DNA from: Ooceraea biroi
Lineage: Eukaryota; Arthropoda; Insecta; Hymenoptera; Formicidae
Assembly: GCF_003672135.1 (NCBI RefSeq)
Contig: NC_039509.1
Span: 12,844,663 to 12,908,662 of the forward strand
Direction of reading: 5' to 3'
Length of the DNA stretch: 64,000 nucleotides
Below the pieces are notes generated by a model. It was not told the DNA's origin. It did not search any database and worked only from the letters and a program-made list of their open reading frames with translations. Positions 36,591-47,509 of the stretch are shown piece by piece. A program made the position numbers and the translations under genes. Numbering within the stretch: position 1 is the stretch's first letter; each line of letters opens with the position of its first letter.

Positions 36591-37360
36591 GCAGGAGAGG
36601 ACATGGGGAAAGAGGAGCAGCAGGAGAAGCAGAAAGGGGCCCCCCGTCTTGTCTCGTCACAATGCCCAACTGACCTGGGCCGGACGGCCCGTCGTTATTA
36701 AACCTAAATCATTTGCGTCAGCCACGACTGCCATAACTCACAGCCGCCTTAGTGAAATATGACCGCCGTTCAAATTATTGTGCCTCGAAATCTGCCTTGG
36801 CCCCCTACGCCCGCTCACCCCCGGCCGCCCTTCGGCAGTGTTTCTCGCCGGGACGAGAGTCATCCTGACCCTTCTTCTCGTTCTTTCTCTTTATCCCAAT
36901 CGTCCCGCCGAAGTCCTCATCTCTCCAACGCGTCATCTGGAGATGTCTTGCAGTCGAGACGATTCCGTAACGTGGCTATGATTTACTACGCGTGTCCGGG
37001 GGGCCTTACGAGTCTAGGGTCTCGCGGCGCTCGATTCCGCGACTTCGAAAGGGTACGTCACGCTCCTCGATCTCGCATTCGCCTCCCACGGGACCCGTAT
37101 TCCAGGAACCTTCCGTTTTTTTTTCTGACTCCTATTAATTCCCGTGTAATTTCGTGCCCGAAATTTCACGCAGGTTGGGACGAAAAGTCCTTGGCTCGCG
37201 TTGTAATTCGTCGAGGTTCAGGTTCAGCCCACCCTTTTAAACACTCGGCTGCAAGGCGAAAACACGACGTAAGCAGATTTCGTTTTAACACGCGACGCGC
37301 TTTGGCCGCGCTGCAGAAGGAAGCATTAAAAGCTGTCAGCGAATTATTATAATCCCGCAG
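36591..37360. other. GC-rich block with unassigned 197-codon frame
   Basis: Purine-rich at 36,590-36,640, then C- and CpG-rich. An ATG frame covers 36,759-37,352 (plus); its product is rich in Pro, Arg and Ser, with no domain I recognise. No flanking splice signals were seen, so it is left unassigned. Confidence 0.35.
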
Positions 37361-39930
37361 AGCGTAAAATTCATTATACAGTGCCACGTGTTTCGTGGCG
37401 TACATTAATTATCGCCACTACGCGCGCGGAATCCTCGCACGTCAATTATTATATCTCCAATATAATACTACAATATACTACGAATTTACTTACGTAACGC
37501 TCGTCCGCAAGGTAATGGTACAAGAATATGTATAATGTATAGGAATATGTACGTGTATGAGAATATTCGTCTCGCATGGAGAGGGCATGTATTTATTCAT
37601 TTTGTCGAACATGCGCGACCACAAAATTGCATCGTTTATACACGACAAGCCGCGTTCGGCAAAGCGCGGCCTTGTAGTCGAAATATCGTGGCATGTATCG
37701 CATAATATTAAGGCTCGCCGGCTCGAGCGGCCGGCTGAAATCGTTCAGGCCGCGTACATCTTATTTATTAGTCATGTAACCGCGTCGCTCGTACCTTACA
37801 AGGCCGAGACGCGGCCAGGCTAAAGGACAGTTTGATGAATAGCCGCTGCTTGTGTATTCACTTAAGGCCGAATAATGGCTTTATAAAACATGCTCCGATA
37901 TTCGGCCACTTGTTATCATTCGTCTCTCCTGGCCCTAATAGCTAATTGGAATGAAAAAGAGATCAAGACGGCGCGCTCGGGGGACCCTTAATTGCATCAA
38001 ACTCTCAACTTCATAAATAAATTAATATCACCGCACCGAGACTGTAGATACGGCGGCAGCCATATCTCATAGCGATGAATTTAATTAGCTGCAATTAATC
38101 CTAAGCTGGCTCGCTTCATCAATCATAATTGCGTCCCAATTAATTGACGCGGCACATCTCGATCCTGCTTTTCGATTGAAAGTTTTACTCATCATTCCGA
38201 GTATTCTCCAGCGGAAAAGCGGCTAGAGTCAGCTGTTTAACGATTGCATGTGCGACGATGAGTATCGCGGTATCGTGGTATTACGGGACGATCATTAAGG
38301 ACGCGTGCATTATGCAGGACGCGTGCGTAAATCGGCGGACGGACGTAGCCGCGTTTCGCAAAAAGCAGCACTGCTAATTACGAAATTCGATTGTCGGAAC
38401 GGGACGCGCGTACCTGGAATTCGCGCAAGAGTCTCTTTATGCCATTTGCGTTTTTACGAGATTACGCGCGTACGTTCATTCTCCGCGGAAGGTGACGACT
38501 GCGAGCACGTAGCGCAGTCAGGATACACTTGCAGCACAGGTGAAATGCGGCGAAAGCCTGATTACTCGGAATTAGATTCCCGATGAGTTTAATTTCTGGA
38601 AAGGTCTCCTCGCAATTGACGTCGTCGTCGCGGCTCGCACATCAAGCCGTGGATACTTGCGCCGGCCTTTAAATGACAAAGGGTGCGTTGTAAATGTACG
38701 TGACTGGTGGACCGTGCGCTCAAAGAGAATTAGCCGGGAACGGCGCGCGCGTTTCTCCTTTACGGGAAATGAGGCGTGATAAACGTTACAGAAATACTTT
38801 TTTTCAACGTGGCACGAATAAACGTTTAATGGATCGATTGGCGATTGATGTTACAACGTTCTCGATTGATTATTCACAGGGTATTTGTATCTTGTTAATG
38901 TACAGCATTGTGCGATTATGCGAATACCTTTTAACTTTTCGATTTCCGACGTTAACTGTCAACATTAAATTTTCAGTCTTTCCAAGTTCGTTCTCTCGTA
39001 TTCGCGGCCGAAAGGCAGAACGATACCCCCGAGAGGGATTCTGCATAATATATCATACGCTTTTACATTTGTAATGCGCGGGAATCTCAGTAAAAAGAGT
39101 CAACTGTCACATAAAGCGCGTAAGTCCTTCGAAATTAAAAAAGGAGAAAGGACAGCTCGTAACTGGCAAGTGATCGCGGTGGTATAATTCTGAAATATAT
39201 CTCGGACGAGACGTAGGGCCACTTATGCATTCTCCGTGCACACCGCACTATGACCGCAAGGGGCGAAAGGGATTAGTCAACTGCCCGTTATATATCACGG
39301 ACTTAGGCCGCAGAGTGGTGGACAGGTAAAGTATCCGTGAGGTATAAACATTCCGAGCTGTCGGCCGCTTCAAATTATGGTGAAACTAACGCGCCGGAGA
39401 CGGTGCACTCCGGAGAATATCGTGTCACACGGATGCGATGCCGGGAACGCGCTCCGACATCCGACGCGTTACGTCACGAGCTGTTTTACGCTCTTCTTCA
39501 GATCTCGCGTTTAGTGTCACGCGCGATCGCATCAATCTCGGTCTGGAATAACGCCGGATATCCGCTCTGGTATCCACACTTGTATTAACAACGCGCAAAA
39601 GCCGCAAAATCGGGCGAGCGTATTTAGCGTGAAATATGCAGCGCGATAGCGAATCTTGGATTATCACAACGATCGTCCATTACGTGGCTGTGCTGTAACG
39701 GGAAATTAATTGAGAATCAGTTCGACTACATCGAAGAGCAGATTAATGCACATTAAAGATAAACGATAAAAGGCACGATTTTATCTCACGGCCGCGTGAA
39801 ATATTGACACGGCACGTATCCAAAGAGAGAGTCATAAAAGATCAATGGACCGGCACTAAAGTGAGCAAACGAAAACAGATGCGCTATTAATTCTACATCG
39901 AAACCTCGCGATCCGACTTCGCAAATCCAA
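37361..39930. other. Non-coding, moderately CpG-rich
   Basis: CpG-rich at 37,640-37,820, 38,260-38,560 and 39,340-39,560, otherwise mixed. Frames of up to 126 codons occur without recognisable content. No repeats or RNA genes were seen. Confidence 0.5.
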
Positions 39931-40760
39931 CCCCCGCTCTTTTACCTGCCGAAGTCCCCCGCACCTCTCCGTCTGTCCGACAGGAAGAGGGAGGAAGAGG
40001 CCGGTGTCCTTATCGGAACTAAAATTAATCCCTTAGCGAGATGACTCGCGCCAAACTTGGGACCCGCTTGCCGCCCGCTGCCGCACAAAGGGGAAGATGC
40101 TCGTGAAGATAAAACGCGACGGGCCGTCGCCAATCAGTGAGAGATCTTTCGTCCCGACAGTGTTTTCGGCCGCGAAAGGGTCCGTTTGTGTACGTGTCTG
40201 TGTCCAAAATGCGGGATGTGGAAATGTAATTGTAGCCGATGGGGAAATCGGGGGTGGTGGCTTGGCTTCTCTTCCTCTTCTTCAGTAAGAGAAGCGACGG
40301 AGGACGCTTTCCACGAGAGAATACAATGGACGTAATGGGCGGTTGCCGCGGGCAGACGTCTCGGCGGGCCCGGGTCCTCCGGGCTTCTGCCCGAGGCTTC
40401 TGCCCGAGGCTTCTGTCCGAAGTGGAGCGCGCCGGGAGGTCCTTCGATATTTCCTCCCTGCACGCCGCGCCGCCACCCGCTCGCCGATACATCATTCTCC
40501 TCACAATTTGTCCGAAAGCCGTGAAAGCTGCGGGTTTTCCGGGAAGCGACGCGGAAGCACGGCAACGGAAGCGACAGCCACTCCGTCCCCGGAGGTCGGG
40601 TCCTGTTGCGGTCGAAATTTTCCACGGATGACCTTTTCCTCTCGTGACAGTCTGCGCACGGGCACTTTGCGATTAGGAGCGAGCGAGCGAGTGACCGGCC
40701 TTGGATCAGTGCCGGTACTGTCGTGGGAATCGACCGGAGACACGCACGTTTGCCTGTAAT
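39931..40760. other. GC peak of the window
   Basis: The most GC- and CpG-dense block here, open in several frames on both strands at once (up to 163 codons), which argues that stop-poor composition rather than selection keeps the frames open. It could be a CpG-rich promoter or enhancer, but no donor site or initiator could be fixed. A short 13-bp tandem lies within it. Confidence 0.45.
40382..40420. repeat. 3 x 13-bp tandem repeat
   Basis: GGCTTCTGCCCGA occurs three times in a row, with one substitution in the last copy. Confidence 0.85.
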
Positions 40761-43560
40761 GATCCTGACAGGTGTTAATGTGTGTTATTTCACGTTACGT
40801 TTACTGAGAAGAATGACAAACAATATGCAAACGCGTCGCGGGTTTAATTTTGTTAAATGGAGCAGCATTGATTCGTTTTGGTAATAAATTTGGTAAATCG
40901 TAATGAAACGTGATTGTTACTTGTGAATACGTAATGGGACGTAACGCGATTACTTGAACCGAGCATTTTAACTAAACATTTTAGCATCTGTGCACTGGGT
41001 TACCGGGACACCGAGGCTAAACAATGTTAAATGATACCGGTGTTTATCCGTGACACGTTGCTAATGCATTTGCCTGTAACGTCGGGCTCATTTCACGCGC
41101 GCGCTTGTGTTTCAATTTACATTAAAAAAGTCGCGGGCACGTCGAGTGCGAATATCCACTTTGGTTTACGTATAACATCGATGTTCCTGTAGAATATCGA
41201 TGAATTTTACATACTCGACACGGATGACAGCTTCGAATGCCATCAATTACTCGACGTTACTGGCGTTTCATCTGACGGGAAAAGTAAAATGAAATAAGTA
41301 CAGAAATAAAAGCAGGGCTGCGTTCGATGGTCGCGCGTAATATCGAGGTATAAATTAATCTCGGCAGGTCGCGGGATTAATTTACAATTTGGGATTACCG
41401 TCGGACGCGCTCGCCCGCTCTCTTTTTCACCGGTTAGATACGTCTGGAGCGTAGAGGCTATATAATAGGGAGGACGGCAGTGGTTGAAGGGTGGATCGCG
41501 GATGACAGAGAGAACGGGCGAGAGAGCGAGCGAGACGGAGTGAAAGACGCCGGGGAGAACTGCAGGAGAGGGTGGTTGTATATCGCGTGTCGGGTCGAGT
41601 CTCATTGTCTTCCTGTCAGAACCGCGCAAATATTGCCACCATCTCCAGAACGACGAGCACCGCCGTATACCTATGCAAACAACCGGATAATATGCGCAGG
41701 GGTAGAGGTAGGTAGGTAGGTAGGTAGGTAGGTAGGTAAGTGGAGGGTCGGTATTTCTGACAAAGCTTCCCGTGTGCGTCACTCCTTTGACACGAGCCGG
41801 TCGTATAAGAGATGACAAATCTCGCGCGAGGGATTTTCTGTGATCCCCCATGGACGCGGACGTTCCCTGTTTCCGTGAGAGACCTCGATAATCGCACGCT
41901 TCCGAGAGCTCGAGAACTCGCCCCATTTCGGCGGTTAGTGAGACCGTCCGTCAGAAAATTCCGCGGGCCTTGCATATTTGATGAGACGTCTGTGCTGAAG
42001 CCGGCGCACGTCGCGACGGCTTCGACGACCGACAGCGACATACCGCTGCATCGGACAATTTCACGGCTGGAATCGCTAACGCGGAGGCGAAGCGACGTGC
42101 TAGCGGAATTAAGACAGCACGATCCATCGAATATAAAATCCTTTAAATATCCACATTGTATATGGAAAGAATATTGAGAAAGAAAAGGAAACATTTAGTT
42201 AGAAGATGTAACGCTTTTCCAACATCAATACGTCTTTTTCAATGATATATTTGCTGCCAGAAATGAAAAAATAATTCGGGACAGAATGCATCGTGTTTCA
42301 GTTTTGTGGTCCCCGTTATGTCAAGATGATGGATGCGGTTCTCTCTATTTTCATAGATTGTTGAGTCTTGACCGATTCTTGACACGACAGACGGCTGATT
42401 TCCAAGGGTCTAATTTAAGTGTCAGAAAAGCAGAAAATCTATGGAAACCTGACAGGGGTTCACTAGAAACGATTATTTAATTTTAATTAAATTAAATGAA
42501 AATATTATCTTTTTCCTATAAAATTGACGCTATCAGTATTATCTTCTTTTTTCGCTGTTTATGTATACAGTCTATATTCTCCTGTGATGAACTGAAATGT
42601 GAGACCCAGAATTCATGTTTTTTTAATTAAGACTTTAGAACACAATTTTCCACTTTTAAAAAAATATACTCTCATTGTCCTCTCTTTTCGCTTCGCGCGC
42701 GTGTGTATTATATTTTACAATTAATATTAAAATTATTATGTTTGCTTTGAAAAATCTGAACTTAAAGTAACAGATTCAGTTAGTTTAAATTATAAAACTC
42801 GTGCATAGTGTTTTAAAATCGTTACCTAGTCGGTTAGATTATACCCTTGTATGATATTGTATTAATGGCATTGATATTCGTGGAAATAATTATTTGCATG
42901 CCGAATCTCACCTTGCATGTTAAATCGCATAAAAGGCAGAGAGAGGCTATCTTTCGAAATACTGCCTTTTGTAAAATCTCTAATTAAAATTTTTTTCGAT
43001 CGTGTTCACGTTTAGCACATTCCTTTATTAATTGCCTCGTCCGTTTCTGAGAAGCTGTTCGAACCTATTCATTGCACAAAACTCCTATTCCTGCTTTTAA
43101 TCTACCTGAAGGATATGTGATGAATGTGTTTGCGAAAACAGGCTGATTCCTACGTATCCAAATGTATAAGATTATCACGGTGGAAATTAGGAAGAAGCGT
43201 TGATTCATTTCGGAGAATACTGTTCGGCTGGATCGCGTGTGATCACGTTAATTATGTAATGACGTCATGTAATTTCGTAATCGCGCGGATTTATGCCATC
43301 TGATATTATAATATTATACATATAAAAAATCGTGCAAGTTTAAATATGGACGTTTTTGCATTAAAAATATAGAATGACAAGATTGGGATCGCCGATCGAA
43401 CAGTATAAATATTTGTCATTCGAAATTAAATATATTAAAATTATAATTAAAATATATTAAATTAAAATTAAATATATTTGCAATTCGCAAATCGAGGATG
43501 ACTTACGATATCGACAACGCGGTTGAATCATCGGAAGCAAGATAAGCATGCGATTGAATA
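40761..43560. other. Non-coding stretch with GGTA microsatellite
   Basis: CpG-rich at 41,400-42,080, AT-rich from 42,180. Two long minus-strand frames (41,243-41,926 and 41,616-42,194) run through the GGTA microsatellite, giving a Leu-Pro-Thr-Tyr repeat, and are not credible genes. Confidence 0.5.
41707..41738. repeat. (GGTA)8 microsatellite
   Basis: Eight exact GGTA units; the flanks GGTAGA and AGTGG are degenerate continuations. Confidence 0.95.
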
Positions 43561-44520
43561 TGATAATTGAATTTATTTACCGTTGTAGATGATCGAAAGT
43601 CGCCGTTATTGCTTCTTTCCAGCGCTGAATTTTTCCCGTAATCCATTTAGAGATCGCTGATCGCCCGTTATTCATCTCGGCACTCTCGGTGCACTCGCGC
43701 ACGCGGTTCACAGCCGGCCTCGCGATGCACGATCCGAAATCCCGACCTAACGCACAGAAAGAAATGCTGAAAATCACTAGAGTAATCGCGATCGCGTAAT
43801 TATCACGCCGTTTGTTCGTTATCGATTTCGACACTCCCGATGCACTCCACGCGAAATTCGCCAACGACGAAGTAAAAAGCGCAAAAAGGATAAGAGATGG
43901 CGGCAATTCTACTTCGGATTCAGAACAAAGCGAAGGGAAAGAGACCGGCGTGAGATCGGACGAATGGCAGGACGACGGATTTTACGTTCGATCGCGGGCC
44001 TCGACGACGATCGTCCGGCACTCTTTCGATCGAAAAATTCCTCGCGCCGATCTTTCGGAAACCCGTAATGGCGGATGGCAAAGGGCAGCGGTCACGGGTA
44101 TCGACTAGCGAACGGCCTCGTTCGATTGCGATCTCGCGCTCCGCGGTGATCCGCGATGCTCCGCGACGTCCTCCCACGCGACTCGGCACTCGCGATTTAA
44201 ATATAGTTTTAATAAAACCTAAATAAAAAGTTAATATATATTGATTCCGAAGTTATATGAGAAGGATAGTGTGATTGTTTTTACTGCATTTATTCGCATT
44301 TTTAATGTATTTATTTCCATTCTCCATTTAAAAAAAGGATATAATCGATGTTCGCTAATAGATTTTTTAAATAATCGATTATTTCGACATCGAATGTTTT
44401 TTCGAACATCGCTCATCCCTAGTTCGAACTGGAGAAGAAAGCCGGAGGGGGAGGTACTTCAAAATGAACAGCGTGGTTCAAGTAGAACAAACCTCGACTA
44501 GTCTGTATCCTGCAACATCT
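43561..44520. other. CpG-rich patch then AT-rich patch
   Basis: 43,600-44,190 is CpG-rich. A minus-strand frame at 43,577-43,906 would encode a hydrophobic N-terminus followed by a Cys-containing tail, but it opens with TTG and has no ATG near its start, so I do not call a gene. 44,195-44,410 is AT-rich and featureless. Confidence 0.4.
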
Positions 44521-45537
44521 AATAATCCGCTGCAATTATCCTCGATTAATTGTTATCGCGTAATTTAGTGCCGCTGGCACGTCAGTCGACGATGATTGCA
44601 TTGATACGCACGGCGTAATTGCCCTTTCGAATGCGTCATTAATATAACTCGCGTGGTCGCTGTCGCGAAGTCGGCCGCGAGACGTTGGCGCTAGTACAGC
44701 GGCTTTCCGGAATCGCCTTCCGCTTTTCGTGCCTTTTTACCGTTGCGTCCGCGATTCCCGGGCGTGAACGATCGCGAAAACTGTACGAAAGCTTCGTGGT
44801 TACCCATCATTCGCTGATTCCAGTGGATTTTCGAGTCGAGGGATAATAAATTCGAAGCGAAGCAGCAGCGATTAGCCGAATCGCGCCGGCGATTAACGGC
44901 AGGATTCGCGGCGCGTCGTGAAGTCGTCGCGAAGTGACTCCGCTTTTCGAAGCTAGCCTAACCAAGTTCACGCGGTATCGGACGCAATACGGACGATCGG
45001 TCGTCGCGTTTCGCGTTTGTTCGCTCGTCTCGTGAGTGTTGCGAGTGCAACGAGTACCGGGAGTGCCGCGTGACGTGACTATCGATCGAGATCGCGTTGG
45101 TTATTTGTCGCGAACGATATGAGCGTCGCGAGTGCAACTCGAAACGACGAGAGTGCAAAACGATAACAGTTGTTCGTCATTTTGCGCCGAAGGAGAAGTG
45201 ACATGCGATCGTCGTGTTTCATAGTTGTTTATTTACGTGTTACGCTAAGCGGACGAGTCACGAGTGCGAATGATGCCGGGATATCGAGCGTATTAATTAA
45301 TGCGTATTAATATGGGTGGTTGTCACATTTTAATTGCATCTCGAATGCGTCGCGAGTATTCCGCGTTGCTCGTGTTTCGTGTGTGTCGCGAGTGAGAAAG
45401 TGCAGTGCCAAGTCAAACAGATACATTATTTGCTGTGGCTGTGGCAATTACAATGCCGGATCGACTGTTTCTTGGATCGAACGTGAATGGAGCATGACGA
45501 GAGAAGGTCATCGGATCGGAACGATGTTGCATCCGCG
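44521..45537 (+). promoter_or_regulatory. CpG-rich block with candidate promoter and first exon
   Basis: A kilobase of CpG-rich sequence ends at ATCCGCG followed by GTAAGTAAAT (donor GT at 45,538-45,539), an excellent donor on the plus strand. Beyond it composition drops sharply to AT-rich, as at many insect first-exon/intron borders. The last upstream ATG in the open frame is at 45,494 and would give 14 codons plus two bases before the donor, so this could be a 5' exon with or without a short coding end. Words built on CGAGTG recur between 45,030 and 45,410. I cannot name a gene, and the start site is not fixed. Confidence 0.35.
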
Positions 45538-45794
45538 GTAAGTAAATATATGCATTATTCATACGATTAACTATTTATTTATTATTTGTGATGCATGCGA
45601 TACTACTGATCATCGATGTGATATTGATCAGCGTGATTTGGCACGCACTTTGCATCGCCTTCGGAGCTTCGAGAGAGAATCGGCACCGCAACTGCTCGCG
45701 AAATATCTCTGAACGAAATATTTTGTTAACGAAATACGAAATAAATTAGTATAATTAAATTATTACGTACGTAAGGGGCGAAAAATAACTAGGA

Positions 45795-45867
45795 GACTGC
45801 CTTAGATTTGAACTCGAACTCTCCGGGATCCCTGGTTCACACGCCTAGGTCTTAGGCTGTACGGCCA
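45795..45867 (-). other. tRNA-like stretch in array copy 1
   Basis: Read on minus, the 73-nt stretch starts TGGCCGTACAGCC (weak box A) and has AGTTCAAATCT (box B core GTTCAAATC). T-stem pairing is poor and no acceptor stem forms, so it is not a working tRNA; a tRNA-derived SINE head is possible. Confidence 0.35.
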
Positions 45868-46000
45868 ATACTCCTACTGTTGTGATCAACTTGTTTTCAT
45901 TCCGCTCCTCTATACGACCTGTCAGTTTCGACTATCTTTCCAGATCTTACAGCTCGGCCAGCCTGACATTACATTCGTCCCCGAATGTCTCCAAATCGTC

Positions 46001-46180
46001 GGTTCACTCCACTTGAGTCTCTCCCAACATCCATTTTTGGTTCACTCTTCTGAGTCCCTCCCAACCTCCATGTTGGTTCACTCCTCTGAGTCCTTCCCAA
46101 TCTCCATGTTGGTTCACTCCTCTGAGTCCTTCCCAATCTCCATGTTGGTTCACTCCTCTGAGTCCGTCCCGACCTCCATG
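46001..46180. repeat. 36-bp x5 minisatellite, array copy 1
   Basis: Units contain TTGGTTCACTCCTCTGAGTC and CCATG. Because 36 is divisible by three, 12-residue peptide repeats appear in open frames on both strands; these are artefacts. The first two units are the most degenerate. Confidence 0.9.
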
Positions 46181-46314
46181 TTCAGGCTTCACTACCGGCC
46201 AGCTGCTTCTCAACTCCCTCCTCTCCGAGGGGTAGCGGATGAATCTCAACTGTCTTCGAGGGGTAGCGGATTTTATCCCACTTCTGAATTGTAAGAGGCG
46301 AAAAATAACTAGGA

Positions 46315-46387
46315 GACTGCCTTAGATTTGAACTCGAACTCTCCGGGATCCCTGGTTCACACGCCTAGATCTTAGGCTGTACGGCCA
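46315..46387 (-). other. tRNA-like stretch in array copy 2
   Basis: Same as copy 1 except for a base change that turns CCTAGG into CCTAGA on the plus strand, also seen in copies 3 and 4. Confidence 0.35.
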
Positions 46388-46520
46388 ATACTCCTACTGT
46401 TGTGATCAACTTGTTTTCATTCCGATCCTCTATACGACCTGTCAGTCTCGACTATCTTTCCAGATCTTACAGCTCGGCCAGCCTGACATTACATTCGTCC
46501 CCGAATGTCTCCAAATCGTC

Positions 46521-46699
46521 GGTTCACTCCACTTGAGTCCCTCCCAACCTCCATGTTGGTTCACTCCTCTGAGTCCCTCCCAACCTCCATGTTGGTTCAC
46601 TCCTCTGAGTCCCTCCCAACCTCCATGTTGGTTCACTCCCCTGAGTCCTTCCCAATCTCCATGTTGGTTCACTCCTCTGAGTCCGTCCCGACCTCCATG
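46521..46699. repeat. 36-bp x5 minisatellite, array copy 2
   Basis: Five units, with one unit reading CTCCCCTGAG. The tail after it has lost one G in the first GAGGGG word (near 46,747). Confidence 0.9.
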
Positions 46700-46832
46700 T
46701 TCAGGCTTCACTACCGGCCAGCTGCTTCTCAACTCCCTCCTCTCCGAGGGTAGCGGATGAATCTCAACTGTCTTCGAGGGGTAGCGGATTTTATCCCACT
46801 TCTGAATTGTAAGAGGCGAAAAATAACTAGGA

Positions 46833-46905
46833 GACTGCCTTAGATTTGAACTCGAACTCTCCGGGATCCCTGGTTCACACGCCTAGATCTTAGGCTGTAC
46901 GGCCA
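46833..46905 (-). other. tRNA-like stretch in array copy 3
   Basis: Identical in the box B region to copies 1 and 2; no compensating acceptor stem. Confidence 0.35.
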
Positions 46906-47038
46906 ATACTCCTACTGTTGTGATCAACTTGTTTTCATTCCGATCCTCTATACGACCTGTCAGTCTCGACTATCTTTCCAGATCTTACAGCTCGGCCAGC
47001 CTGACATTACATTCGTCCCCGAATGTCTCCAAATCGTC

Positions 47039-47217
47039 GGTTCACTCCACTTGAGTCCCTCCCAACCTCCATGTTGGTTCACTCCTCTGAGTCCCTCCCA
47101 ACCTCCATGTTGGTTCACTCCTCTGAGTCCTTCCCAACCTCCATGTTGGTTCACTCCTCTGAGTCCTTCCCAATCTCCATGTTGGTTCACTCCTCTGAGT
47201 CCGTCCCGACCTCCATG
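47039..47217. repeat. 36-bp x5 minisatellite, array copy 3
   Basis: Five units; order of TCCCTCCC and TCCTTCCC variants differs from copy 2, which shows that unit-level exchange went on after the large unit was duplicated. Confidence 0.9.
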
Positions 47218-47351
47218 TTCAGGCTTCACTACCGGCCAGCTGCTTCTCAACTCCCTCCTCTCCGAGGGGTAGCGGATGAATCTCAACTGTCTTCGAGGGG
47301 TAGCGGATTTTATCCCACTTCTGAATTGTAAGAGGCGAAAAATAACTAGGA

Positions 47352-47424
47352 GACTGCCTTAGATTTGAACTCGAACTCTCCGGGATCCCTGGTTCACACG
47401 CCTAGATCTTAGGCTGTACGGCCA
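47352..47424 (-). other. tRNA-like stretch in partial array copy 4
   Basis: Complete in this partial copy, which ends about 85 bp further on, before the minisatellite. Confidence 0.35.
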
Positions 47425-47509
47425 ATACTCCTACTGTTGTGATCAACTTGTTTTCATTTCGATCCTCTATACGACCTGTCAGTCTCGACTATCTTTCCAG
47501 ATCTTACAC

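Larger units (their letters stand above)
45771..47509. repeat. Tandem array of a ~519-bp unit, 3 full copies plus a partial fourth
   Basis: Units start at 45,771, 46,291, 46,809 and 47,328 (GTAAGRGGCGAAAAATAACT), giving periods of 520, 518 and 519 bp. The fourth stops after about 180 bp at CAGATCTTACA. Each full unit has, in plus-strand order, a tRNA-like stretch read on minus, a spacer, a 36-bp x5 minisatellite, and a tail with two GAGGGGTAGCGGAT words. Copies 2 and 3 are nearly identical; copy 1 has more differences. The array begins about 230 bp after the candidate donor at 45,538. It may be an expanded retroelement fragment or a lineage-specific macrosatellite; I do not recognise the family. 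Confidence 0.9.

Noticed and set aside
36759..37352. 197-codon ATG frame
   Set aside because: Pro/Arg/Ser-rich translation of a GC-rich block, no family match; kept only as a note in the block description.
39942..40759. Eight overlapping frames in the GC peak
   Set aside because: They are open on both strands at once, so low stop-codon density from composition explains them.
41243..42194. Two long minus-strand frames (227 and 192 codons)
   Set aside because: Both run through the GGTA microsatellite, overlap each other and show no recognisable domain.
43577..43906. 109-codon minus frame with signal-peptide-like start
   Set aside because: It opens with TTG, has no ATG near the start and resembles no known family; splice evidence is lacking.
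46001..47217. 36-bp direct repeats resembling a CRISPR array, and 12-residue peptide repeats in open frames
   Set aside because: The units abut with no spacers, and the surrounding genome is an animal's. The open frames exist only because 36 is divisible by three and they cover just the minisatellite.
45771..47509. Long terminal repeat of a retroelement
   Set aside because: No TG...CA edges, primer-binding site, polypurine tract or gag/pol coding was found; copies are in direct tandem.
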